DNA of 5,617 nucleotides from Candidatus Omnitrophota bacterium (GCA_028713875.1 JAQTNM010000107.1:1-5617), one strand, 5' to 3'. Shown: positions 1-5,518, counted from the stretch's first letter. The notes: generated from the letters alone by a model not told the origin. Numbers and translations are program-made.

Positions 1-468
1 ACGGACAGACAGCTCATTAATTGCACCTGGAAATTATATAAAGATTTCGGCTTAAGCCGCATTTATTTCAGCGCTTACCAGCGCGGTCTGGGATCGCCTG
101 CGCTGCCCGGGGAGCGCTCCCCGGCCACTAACAGCGATATCTTAATGCGCGAGCACCGCCTGTATCAGGCAGATTGGCTCATCAGGAAATACGGCTTTAA
201 GGCGGATGAGATCCCCTTTGAGCCCGGAGACAAGCTTTCGCTTGCGGTTGACCCTAAAGAAATGTGGGCGAATATGCACCCGGAGTTTTTTCCGGTGAAT
301 ATCAACAAGGATGATAAATACCGGCTCTTGCGCGTGCCGGGCTTAGGCCAGGTAATGGTAGAGAGGATATTTGCCTTGCGTAATAGCGGCATAAAGATTC
401 GTTCTCTGGAAAAACTGGGAAAGCAGAATAAGCTGCTTAAAAAGGCTCAAAGATACCTGACTTTTTAG
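1..468 (+). CDS. Radical SAM protein, putative DNA modification/repair family (C-terminal part, 5' end outside window)
   Basis: The reading frame is open from base 1 and gives the last 155 residues of a larger protein. Visible blocks are IYFSAYQRG near residues 20-28, MREHRLYQADWLIRKYGF at 49-66, a DPKEMWA block near 84-90, FFPVNIN near 96-102, and a helix-hairpin-helix at about 108-139 with the core RVPGLGQ. This order matches my memory of the C-terminus of the radical SAM family usually encoded next to a uracil-DNA-glycosylase-like protein (TIGR03916 type, about 400 aa). The CxxxCxxC cluster site would lie upstream of the window. The HhH suggests nucleic-acid binding; the actual reaction of the family is not established as far as I know. 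The usual partner gene is not downstream. The next gene begins 19 nt after the stop and may be cotranscribed. Family assignment is fairly sure, function is not. Confidence 0.78.
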   Translation, partial: TDRQLINCTWKLYKDFGLSRIYFSAYQRGLGSPALPGERSPATNSDILMREHRLYQADWLIRKYGFKADEIPFEPGDKLSLAVDPKEMWANMHPEFFPVNINKDDKYRLLRVPGLGQVMVERIFALRNSGIKIRSLEKLGKQNKLLKKAQRYLTF

Positions 469-487
469 AGAAGAAAGGATTAACACC

Positions 488-1138
488 GTGAAGGCAAAAC
501 TAATTTTAGCTGCGTATTTTATCTTAACGGCTTTGTCCGTTTACCCTCTGGAAATACAGGCTCAGGAGGCCATTGAACTTCCGGTTCCGCAAATACAGGC
601 AGGCATGCCTTTGATGCAGGCATTAAAGGAAAGAAAAACATCCCGCGAATTCAGCTCCAGAGAGTTATCTTTAAGCGTGCTTTCGGATATGCTTTGGGCT
701 GCCAACGGGATAAACCGGCCTGATTCCGGGCATCGCACAGCTCCCTCTGCAATGAACATGCAGGAGATAGATATCTATGTTGCCAGGGCAGACGGACTTT
801 ACCTATATAATGCCTCAGCGAATACGCTTGTGCCGGTTATGCCGGGAGATATCCGGGGTCTTACCGGAAGGCAGGCTTTCGTTAAAGACGCCCCCGTTAA
901 TCTTATCTATGTGGCGGATTTTTCTAAAACGAAGAAGTTATCGGCGCGCGATGCGGAATTTTATGCGGCTGCGGATACGGGGTTTATCAGCCAGAATGTT
1001 TATCTGTTTTGTGCCTCCAGCGGCTTGGCTACTGTCGTGCGGGGCTTGATCGATAAGCCGGCTTTGGCAGAAACAATGAAATTGCGGCCTGAACAGAAGA
1101 TAATATTTGCGCAGACAGTGGGATATCCGCAAGATTAA
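488..1138 (+). CDS. Exported nitroreductase / SagB-type oxidoreductase family protein
   Basis: The 216-aa protein starts at GTG (488), with the purine-rich site GAAAGGAT about 7 nt upstream. Residues 1-25 form a Sec-type signal peptide (MKAK, hydrophobic core, likely cleavage after IQA25), so the mature protein is probably periplasmic or secreted. The family signatures are the N-terminal RKTSREF (49-55), typical of the FMN-phosphate contact region, LWAANGINRP (69-78), RTAPSAMNMQEIDIYVA (83-99), and the C-terminal DTGFISQN...SSGLATVVRG block ending in QTVGYP. Nitroreductase-fold enzymes bind FMN and use NAD(P)H or other donors on varied substrates; the natural substrate here cannot be read from sequence. 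No twin-arginine motif is visible, which is notable for an exported flavoprotein. It is close to the length of the compact secreted members. The downstream gene has its own leader, so this is probably the last gene of its operon. Confidence 0.85.
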   Translation: MKAKLILAAYFILTALSVYPLEIQAQEAIELPVPQIQAGMPLMQALKERKTSREFSSRELSLSVLSDMLWAANGINRPDSGHRTAPSAMNMQEIDIYVARADGLYLYNASANTLVPVMPGDIRGLTGRQAFVKDAPVNLIYVADFSKTKKLSARDAEFYAAADTGFISQNVYLFCASSGLATVVRGLIDKPALAETMKLRPEQKIIFAQTVGYPQD

Positions 1139-1153
1139 TGTACAGGGCCTTAA

Positions 1154-1179
1154 AAGTTAATTTCTTGTAGTTTTAACTT
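1154..1179. repeat. Short inverted repeat upstream of the phoB-like gene (possible operator)
   Basis: AAGTTAA at 1154-1160 is the exact reverse complement of TTAACTT at 1173-1179, separated by 12 nt. The right arm lies in the spacer of the candidate promoter for the regulator at 1220. It could be an operator or a weak AT-rich hairpin after the preceding gene. A 7-bp AT-rich repeat can arise by chance, so confidence is low. Confidence 0.25.
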
Positions 1180-1192
1180 AGAGTGATAAAAT
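1165..1192 (+). promoter_or_regulatory. Candidate sigma70-type promoter for the phoB-phoR pair
   Basis: TTGTAG (1165-1170, three of six matches to the -35 consensus) and TAAAAT (1187-1192, five of six to the -10) are separated by 16 nt. They would place the transcript start near 1199, about 20 nt before the ATG at 1220. I see no 11-bp-phased TTCACA repeats here, unlike the two promoters further downstream, so this pair does not seem to use the same box. The call rests on consensus matching only. Confidence 0.35.
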
Positions 1193-1219
1193 AAGGATAC
1201 TAAAAACGGAGCCCGGCGA

Positions 1220-1915
1220 ATGTCCAGACAAAAAATCTTGCTGGTTGAAGACGACAAACATATTGCCAAACTCGTTTCATATAATCTTGAGAAAGCAGGC
1301 TTTGACTGCGCAGTAGCCGATGACGGCGAAGAGGCGTTGGAAACATTGTCCAAAGAGCATGCGGATCTGATCATTCTGGATATCATGCTTCCTAAAATGG
1401 ACGGCTTTGAAGTGTGCCGTTTGATAAAGCAGAATGACAGGCTTAAGAATATCCCCGTGCTCATGCTTACTGCCAAGGGCGAAGAAGTGGATAGGATAGT
1501 GGGCCTGGAGCTTGGCGCGGATGATTACGTGGTAAAGCCTTTCAGCCCCAGGGAATTGATCCTGCGCATAAAGGCGATCCTGAAGAGAGGCATGATAGAA
1601 AGTCCGGCAAAAGAGGTTATAAAAAGAGGTATCCTGGTTATAGATGTGCCGAGGCACCGGGTTACCGTGAATAATAGAGAAATAGAACTTACCCCGATAG
1701 AATTTAAGCTGCTGGTTGTCCTTGTGGAAAGAAAAGGACGCCTGCAGTCCCGGGACCGCCTGCTTTCTGATGTATGGGATATGCATTCTGATGTATACAC
1801 CCGCACAGTGGACACGCATATCAAACGCCTGAGGGAAAAACTCGGCAAGGCAGGCAAACAGATCGAAACAGTCAGGGGTATGGGTTATAGGTTTAAGGAA
1901 GAAGATGAAGATTAA
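1220..1915 (+). CDS. phoB: OmpR/PhoB-family response regulator (PhoB-like), partner of the downstream kinase
   Basis: The 231-aa protein has a typical length. Receiver domain 1-122: acidic pair D11-D12 in ILLVEDD, phosphoacceptor D54 in LDIMLP, switch T84, and K106 in VKPFSPREL. The alpha4-beta5-alpha5 face typical of OmpR/PhoB dimers is intact. The winged-helix DNA-binding domain spans about 134-227, with LTPIEFKLL (157-165), DVW (184-186), recognition helix about 194-208 (RTVDTHIKRLREKL), and the wing ending VRGMGYRF. The ATG at 1220 has GGAG at 1208-1211, 8 nt upstream. The stop overlaps the next gene by 11 nt, indicating translational coupling with the kinase. When phosphorylated it should bind tandem direct repeats; the 11-bp-phased boxes at 3706 and 4551 are the obvious candidate targets. 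The PhoB name rests on similarity and on the PhoR-like partner; the inducing signal is inferred. Confidence 0.85.
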   Translation: MSRQKILLVEDDKHIAKLVSYNLEKAGFDCAVADDGEEALETLSKEHADLIILDIMLPKMDGFEVCRLIKQNDRLKNIPVLMLTAKGEEVDRIVGLELGADDYVVKPFSPRELILRIKAILKRGMIESPAKEVIKRGILVIDVPRHRVTVNNREIELTPIEFKLLVVLVERKGRLQSRDRLLSDVWDMHSDVYTRTVDTHIKRLREKLGKAGKQIETVRGMGYRFKEEDED

Positions 1916-3689
1916 GCTCCATTGGAGACTCACCTTTATTTTTTGCCTGGTCGTTATACTGGCCCTCTCAAGCGGTTATTTCTACCTGATTTCCCACCTC
2001 AAGTCTTATATTGAGCGCAATATTGAAAACAACATCAGAAATCAGCTTGTCCTTGGTAAAGATTTTGTGGAAACCCAGCTGAAAGATAAAAAGGCTTCCA
2101 TGGATTTTCAGGTACTTGCATCACGGATAGGCAGCGATCTGGGTTTGCGCGCTACCATTATCGGAATTGACGGAAAGGTATTGGGCGATACCGACCTTAC
2201 AGATGAACAATTAGTTAAGATTGAAAATCACGCAGGCAGACCGGAAATAAAAGAGGCCTTAAAGAGCGGGCTGGGTATAAGCAAGCGTTTTAGTTACACC
2301 GTTAATAAGGATATGCTGTATATAGCCGCTGCCTTCGGTAAAGAGAAGCCCGAAGGGGTATTAAGGTTTTCCGTGCCCCTAAGCGATATAGACATATTGC
2401 AGGCCGGCATGCATAGGGTGGTGGGCGTAAGCATAATCGGCATCCTATTGCTGAGCCTTGTGTTGACTTTTCTGGTATCCCTGTTTGTGTCGCGCCCCCT
2501 CAGTGAGATGTCAATGATCGCCAAATTCATGGCAGCAGGCGATTTTTCAAAAAAGGCCCCGGTTTATTACGCCGATGAGATCAGAGAGCTTGCCCAGTCC
2601 CTGAACCTGATGTCCGAGGAAATAAAAGACAAGATAGAAAAGCTGAATTCCGAGCGCGCAAAGCTTGACCTGGTCCTCTCAAGCATGTTTGAAGGGGTCA
2701 TCGTTACCGATGAAAACGAGAATATAATCCTGATGAATCCGTCTCTGAGGAGGATCTTCCTGGTTGAGTCCGAACCGGAAGGCAAAAAGCCGATTGAGGT
2801 CATCCGCAATACCGCTGTGCAGGATATGATTGACAGGATCCTTAAGGGAAAACAGCACCTGGCCACCGAAGAAATCTTAGTTACCATGCCCGAAGAAAGA
2901 ATACTCAGGGTGAATGGCGTGCCGATATTACGTAATGATAAGTTTGAAGGAGCGATACTGGTTTTTCACGATATCACCGAACTGCGGCGGCTTGAGCAGA
3001 TAAGGCAGGATTTCGTGGCCAATGTCTCCCATGAGCTGCGTACTCCGATATCCAGCATAAAAGGTTACGCGGAGACGCTTCTTGAGGGAGCGCTTAAAGA
3101 TAAACATAATGCAAAAGATTTTATAAATATTATTTATCAGGATGCTGAACGCTTAAGCCAACTCATTAATGATCTTCTGGATTTATCCAGGATAGAATCC
3201 GGAAAGATGAAGATGAATGTTGTTGAGCTTGATCCTGTTTCGGTAATAAAGCGCGCCATGACCGTGATAGACAACCAGGCTAAAGTAAAGTCAATCGCGC
3301 TTAAGCTGGATTTCGCTCCCGAACTGCCGGATATAAAAGCCGATGAAACTAGGCTTTCGCAGGTATTGATCAATCTCCTGGATAACGCCATAAAATATAC
3401 TCCCGAAAACGGCTCAGTTACTATTAGTGCTGCGGTATCCGCAGATGCATTGCAGATAGATGTTTCGGATACCGGTATAGGCATTTCCGACAAAGACCTT
3501 CCCAGGATATTTGAGCGCTTCTATCGCGTAGATAAGGCGCGTTCCCGCGAGCTGGGAGGTACAGGCCTGGGCTTATCCATCGTCAAACATATTGTCCAGG
3601 CGCACGGCGGCCAGGTATGGGTGAAATCCGAACCGGGCCTTGGCTCAACCTTCAGTTTTACTATCCCTCTTAGCATAAAGTCCTCCTGA
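1905..3689 (+). CDS. phoR: PhoR-like membrane sensor histidine kinase
   Basis: The 594-aa kinase has domains in the order of Gram-positive-type PhoR: TM1 (about 9-29), an extracytoplasmic sensor of about 140 residues (30-170) resembling a PAS/Cache fold, TM2 (about 172-196), HAMP (about 197-248) and PAS (about 254-360, starting near LSSMFEGVIVTDENENII). These are followed by HisKA with phosphoacceptor H376 in FVANVSHELRTPISSIKGY, then HATPase_c. The catalytic domain has the N box around N490/N494 (INLLDNAIKYTP), G1 DTGIGI (522-527), F box IFERFYRVD (535-543) and G2 GGTGLGLSIVK (551-561). All catalytic motifs are intact. The ATG at 1905 overlaps the regulator's end by 11 nt and has AAGGA 5 nt upstream. 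It should phosphorylate the regulator at 1220 and possibly the two receivers downstream. E. coli PhoR lacks the large sensor domain; this form is the long version. The ligand is unknown, and phosphate sensing is inferred from architecture and the target boxes. Confidence 0.85.
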   Translation: MKIKLHWRLTFIFCLVVILALSSGYFYLISHLKSYIERNIENNIRNQLVLGKDFVETQLKDKKASMDFQVLASRIGSDLGLRATIIGIDGKVLGDTDLTDEQLVKIENHAGRPEIKEALKSGLGISKRFSYTVNKDMLYIAAAFGKEKPEGVLRFSVPLSDIDILQAGMHRVVGVSIIGILLLSLVLTFLVSLFVSRPLSEMSMIAKFMAAGDFSKKAPVYYADEIRELAQSLNLMSEEIKDKIEKLNSERAKLDLVLSSMFEGVIVTDENENIILMNPSLRRIFLVESEPEGKKPIEVIRNTAVQDMIDRILKGKQHLATEEILVTMPEERILRVNGVPILRNDKFEGAILVFHDITELRRLEQIRQDFVANVSHELRTPISSIKGYAETLLEGALKDKHNAKDFINIIYQDAERLSQLINDLLDLSRIESGKMKMNVVELDPVSVIKRAMTVIDNQAKVKSIALKLDFAPELPDIKADETRLSQVLINLLDNAIKYTPENGSVTISAAVSADALQIDVSDTGIGISDKDLPRIFERFYRVDKARSRELGGTGLGLSIVKHIVQAHGGQVWVKSEPGLGSTFSFTIPLSIKSS

Positions 3690-3705
3690 TTCAGACTCAA
3701 GAAAA

Positions 3706-3759
3706 TTCACAAAAAGTTCACATCCTCTTAATGATTTTGTAACCCTGCCTGTTTATACT
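3706..3759 (+). promoter_or_regulatory. Pho-box-type activator site and -10 element, copy 1
   Basis: Four half-sites occur at an exact 11-bp period: TTCACA (3706), TTCACA (3717), TTAATG (3728) and GTAACC (3739). A -10-like TATACT follows at 3754-3759, with no good -35 at the right distance. With a start near 3766, the repeats cover about -60 to -22. From established knowledge, Bacillus PhoP binds TT(A/C/T)ACA-like repeats spaced by about 5 bp in that interval, and E. coli PhoB boxes also have an 11-bp period replacing the -35. The array begins 17 nt after the kinase stop and drives the regulator at 3801. A second copy at 4551 has the same spacing throughout. Binding by the regulator encoded at 1220 is an inference. 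Confidence 0.75.
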
Positions 3760-3794
3760 CTCCTTGACAAAATAAAAACAATTAAAAAGGAGAG
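3758..3794 (+). promoter_or_regulatory. Possible Shine-Dalgarno-sequestering hairpin
   Basis: CTCTCCTT (3758-3765) is the exact reverse complement of AAGGAGAG (3787-3794), which contains the ribosome binding site of the regulator at 3801. The loop is 21 nt and AT-rich. The left arm overlaps the end of the -10 element and would lie just upstream of the predicted transcript start. Only read-through RNA from the kinase gene would then carry the complete stem. The pairing is visible; any function is inferred. Confidence 0.4.
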
Positions 3795-3803
3795 ACCATC
3801 ATT
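3787..3803 (+). promoter_or_regulatory. Ribosome binding site defining an ATT start codon
   Basis: AAGGAG (3787-3792) is followed after 8 nt by ATT (3801-3803); an ATC codon lies 5 nt after it. In this frame there is a stop (TAA) at 3783-3785 and no ATG, GTG or TTG until 3867. Starting at 3867 would delete beta-1 and the acidic pair needed for phosphorylation. The ATT aligns exactly with the initiator Met of the paralogue at 1220. ATT is a rare but real bacterial start codon, as in infC. Confidence 0.7.
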
Positions 3804-4502
3804 ACAAAGAAGAAAATCCTGATAGTCGAAGACGATAAAGAACTGGCTAAGCTGATAAGTTTTCATATGAATATAGCCGGCTATGAGGCGCTTTTTGCCA
3901 AAGACGGAGTAGAAGCGCTAGAGTCTTGCAGGCACGATAAGCCCGACCTGGTCATCCTTGACATTATGCTTCCCAGGATTGACGGCTGGCAGGTATGCAG
4001 GCAGCTGCGGCGGGATAATCAAACCAGTCATATACCTATTATTATAGTGAGCGCGCTTTCAGAGGTTAATGACAGGCTTAAAGGTTTTGATCTGGGCAGC
4101 GATGATTATGTCACCAAGCCGTTCAGCCCGCGGGAGCTTACAGTAAGGGTTAAGCGCATTTTAGCCAGGGCAGAAACCAGGACTTTACAACCAAAGACAG
4201 CCAGGATAGGCCCATTTAAGATTGATTTGGAAGAGATGAGGGTGGAGCGTAACAACAAGGAGATCCTGTTTAGCGAAAGAGAAAAAGGCATACTCAAGCT
4301 TTTTATCCATAACCCGGGGAGGGTTTTAAGCCACAGCGAGATTCTGGATAAGGTCTGGGGCCAGGATAATATCGTAGAGTATGGGAATATCGACGTGCAC
4401 ATCCGCCACCTAAGGGAAAAGCTGGAAAAAGACCCTGAAAATCCCATGTTTATCAAGACGGTTAAAGGGGAAGGATACAAACTGGAGCCATCCCGAACAT
4501 AG
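3801..4502 (+). CDS. Second OmpR/PhoB-family response regulator, no adjacent kinase of its own, ATT start
   Basis: Read from ATT at 3801, the protein is 233 aa. The receiver has D11-D12 (KILIVEDD), phosphoacceptor D54 (ILDIMLPRIDGW), switch S84 (a Ser rather than the Thr of the upstream paralogue) and K106 (TKPFSPREL). The winged helix covers about 132-229, with LFSEREKGIL near 156-165, KVWGQ (184-188), recognition helix about 194-208 ending HIRHLREKL, and the wing ending VKGEGYKLE. Every conserved receiver residue has the same number as in the regulator at 1220, which strongly supports the ATT start; a shorter version from ATG 3867 would lack the active-site acids. The gene sits behind a Pho-box promoter and before paired hairpins, so it is probably a monocistronic unit controlled by the upstream pair. 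It may be phosphorylated by the same kinase or by a distant one. An ATG-to-ATT base error in the assembly is the alternative. Confidence 0.85.
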   Translation: MTKKKILIVEDDKELAKLISFHMNIAGYEALFAKDGVEALESCRHDKPDLVILDIMLPRIDGWQVCRQLRRDNQTSHIPIIIVSALSEVNDRLKGFDLGSDDYVTKPFSPRELTVRVKRILARAETRTLQPKTARIGPFKIDLEEMRVERNNKEILFSEREKGILKLFIHNPGRVLSHSEILDKVWGQDNIVEYGNIDVHIRHLREKLEKDPENPMFIKTVKGEGYKLEPSRT

Positions 4503-4510
4503 TTCGGGAT
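4490..4510 (+). other. Perfect 9-bp hairpin spanning a stop codon
   Basis: ATCCCGAAC (4490-4498) and GTTCGGGAT (4502-4510) are exact reverse complements with a 3-nt loop. The TAG stop of the second regulator (4500-4502) sits in the loop and the first stem base. It is followed by AAAATT rather than a T run, so alone it is not a canonical intrinsic terminator. It may stabilise the 3' end or assist the stronger hairpin directly after it. Confidence 0.6.
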
Positions 4511-4547
4511 AAAATTGAGCCAAAACTCCGGGGGCCGGCTCAATTTT
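4511..4547. terminator. Probable Rho-independent terminator, possibly bidirectional
   Basis: AAAATTGAGCC (4511-4521) pairs perfectly with GGCTCAATTTT (4537-4547), an 11-bp stem around a 15-nt GC-rich loop. The stem carries A residues on the left and T residues on the right, so either strand would give a stem followed by U residues. It lies between the second regulator and the next Pho-box promoter, separating the two transcription units. The T run is short (four), so efficiency is uncertain. Confidence 0.65.
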
Positions 4548-4550
4548 AAG

Positions 4551-4604
4551 TTCACAAAAAGTTCACAATCCCTTAAGGATTTTGTTACTTCGGCATTGTA
4601 TAGT
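4551..4604 (+). promoter_or_regulatory. Pho-box-type activator site and -10 element, copy 2
   Basis: The half-sites are TTCACA (4551), TTCACA (4562), TTAAGG (4573) and GTTACT (4584), again at an exact 11-bp period, with TATAGT at 4599-4604. Aligned without gaps to copy 1, 33 of the 39 box positions are identical, and the distance from box to -10 is the same (9 nt between the last half-site and the hexamer). There is no recognisable -35, which fits activator dependence. It starts 3 nt after the terminator-like hairpin and should drive the genes from 4632 onward, with a leader of roughly 20 nt. Confidence 0.75.
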
Positions 4605-4631
4605 TAGGTTAAAAAGAAAGGACAGGCTGAT

Positions 4632-4739
4632 ATGCGTAAGGCAGTGATAAAGACGATAAGAAAAATAGCAGATTATTTCAAAGAGATGCTTGAAGAAGAG
4701 TTAAGGTCCATGGACCAATATTACCGGCAATTTGCCTAA
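4632..4739 (+). CDS. Small 35-aa protein of unknown function
   Basis: ATG at 4632 has AGGA at 4619-4622, 9 nt upstream, and the frame closes at TAA 4737-4739. The peptide begins MRKAVIKTIRKIADYFKEML and continues with an EEE patch and a Tyr/Gln-rich end. The first 26 residues look like one amphipathic helix with a basic N-terminal half and an acidic middle. No signal peptide, Cys or known domain is seen. It is the first gene after the second Pho-box promoter and ends 14 nt before the receiver gene, whose ribosome binding site begins at its stop. It may therefore be a real small protein or a leader ORF for translational coupling. I do not recognise a family. Confidence 0.6.
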   Translation: MRKAVIKTIRKIADYFKEMLEEELRSMDQYYRQFA

Positions 4740-4753
4740 GAAGGCATTAAGTT

Positions 4754-5209
4754 ATGGATACTAATATCATCAAAAAAGAAAAAAGGATCATGGTAGTCGA
4801 AGACGACAGGAATATCAATAAGCTTATTTCCTATAACCTTTCCAGGAACGGTTTTACCGCCGAATCCGTCTATGACGGTTTCCAGGCGCAGGATAAGCTA
4901 TCCCGGGAAACATTCGATATAGTGGTCCTTGATATCATGCTCCCGGGTATTGACGGCTTTCATATTTGCAAGTCCATAAAGGAAAACCCGGCCGCTTTTA
5001 AGACGTTTGTCGTAATGGTGAGTGCCAGGGCGGAATCCCAGGATAAGATATACGGCAATCTAGTGGGGGCGGATTGCTATCTTACCAAGCCCTTCAGCGT
5101 TACAAAGCTGATGGATATTATCAGAGAACTGAGCGTTATAAGAGACAGGGAATACCAGGTCCATACCGATCCATTAATGCAAAAACATATACGTGAAAAG
5201 GGGAATTAA
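4754..5209 (+). CDS. Stand-alone receiver-domain response regulator (CheY-like, no DNA-binding domain)
   Basis: The 151-aa protein consists of one receiver domain plus short tails. Key residues are the acidic pair D17-D18 (IMVVEDD), phosphoacceptor D60 (LDIMLPGIDGF), switch S90 and K112 (LTKPFS). The usual GADDY is GADCY here (C108). Its first helix (NINKLISYNL) is closer to the regulator at 1220 (HIAKLVSYNL) than to the one at 3801, suggesting origin from a full-length paralogue that lost the winged helix. A charged tail of about 30 residues follows the domain. The ATG at 4754 is preceded by AAGAAGG with 9-nt spacing. It probably lies in one operon with the small protein upstream and the Cys-rich protein downstream. 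It could act as a phosphate sink, a competitor or a protein-protein effector for the kinase at 1905; none of these is shown by the sequence. Confidence 0.85.
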   Translation: MDTNIIKKEKRIMVVEDDRNINKLISYNLSRNGFTAESVYDGFQAQDKLSRETFDIVVLDIMLPGIDGFHICKSIKENPAAFKTFVVMVSARAESQDKIYGNLVGADCYLTKPFSVTKLMDIIRELSVIRDREYQVHTDPLMQKHIREKGN

Positions 5210-5210
5210 G

Positions 5211-5411
5211 ATGTGTCCTTGTTTAAGCTCAAAGAGCAAATACGCGATATGTTGCCGTTTTTCCGAAGGATTAATGGTGCCTTCGCTTTTTGAAAGAGAG
5301 AATTACTGCCTCGCTCTTTATGAACTTTGTCCGTTGTTTACTTCCGCGATCAGGCATGACTATGCCGGCAGCAAAGAAAGAAACTGCGTTCCTGCGACCA
5401 GTTGTGCCTGA
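5211..5411 (+). CDS. Small Cys-rich protein, unknown function (66 aa)
   Basis: I chose ATG 5211 because AGGGGA at 5199-5204 sits 6 nt upstream; an in-frame GTG at 5193 would add six residues but lacks a good site. The protein has eight cysteines: C2, C4, the pair C14-C15, C33, C40, C59 and C65. Between them lie a VPSLFERE stretch (23-30) and YCLALYELCPLF (32-43). The C-x-C, CC and C-x6-C-P pattern suggests metal or iron-sulfur binding, or a redox role. There is no signal peptide, so it is probably cytoplasmic. Small proteins with an N-terminal MCP-C and a P-S-x-F...YC...CP pattern occur near regulatory genes in other bacteria, from memory and without a family name I trust. The start is 1 nt after the receiver stop, with the ribosome site inside the receiver gene, so the two are probably cotranslated. 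Confidence 0.65.
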   Translation: MCPCLSSKSKYAICCRFSEGLMVPSLFERENYCLALYELCPLFTSAIRHDYAGSKERNCVPATSCA

Positions 5412-5518
5412 GACAAATTGATAATGTTAAATAAAGGTAAAGGAGGTGAAAAAATAAAAGGTGATTTAGGCAAGATTAAAGTTTGTAAGGTAACAATGCA
5501 TAAAAGGAGGAAGACAAA
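5412..5518 (+). other. Gap with a strong ribosome-binding site and no terminator
   Basis: No GC-rich hairpin with a T run and no TTCACA repeats are visible. Transcription from the second Pho-box promoter could therefore continue into the gene at 5519. The region contains an almost ideal Shine-Dalgarno (AAAGGAGGTGA, 5439-5449) with no ATG, GTG or TTG at good distance, and a second one (AGGAGG, 5505-5510) for the gene at 5519. Confidence 0.5.

Noticed and set aside
777..1049. Plus-strand alternative frame within the nitroreductase-like gene
   Set aside because: It overlaps a well-supported gene entirely and shows no family motifs.
1277..1933. Long antisense open frame (218 aa) across the first regulator
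   Set aside because: It is opposite a clear OmpR/PhoB-family gene, its composition fits no domain, and no ribosome site is evident.
3764..3769. Exact TTGACA, the -35 consensus, upstream of the second regulator gene
   Set aside because: No -10-like hexamer lies 16-18 nt downstream; that position is the ribosome site. It also lies downstream of the better-supported -10 at 3754.
3867..4502. Second regulator starting at ATG 3867
   Set aside because: It would remove beta-1 and the acidic pair of the receiver, and no ribosome site precedes it.
4106..4555. Antisense open frame (149 aa) across the second regulator
   Set aside because: It is a shadow of the receiver and winged-helix coding sequence with no recognisable domain.
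4571..4578. Palindrome CCTTAAGG inside the second Pho-box array
   Set aside because: It is not conserved in the first array, so it is probably incidental; the direct repeats are the shared signal.
5193..5210. GTG 5193 as start of the Cys-rich protein
   Set aside because: It has no suitable ribosome site, while ATG 5211 has AGGGGA at 6 nt.
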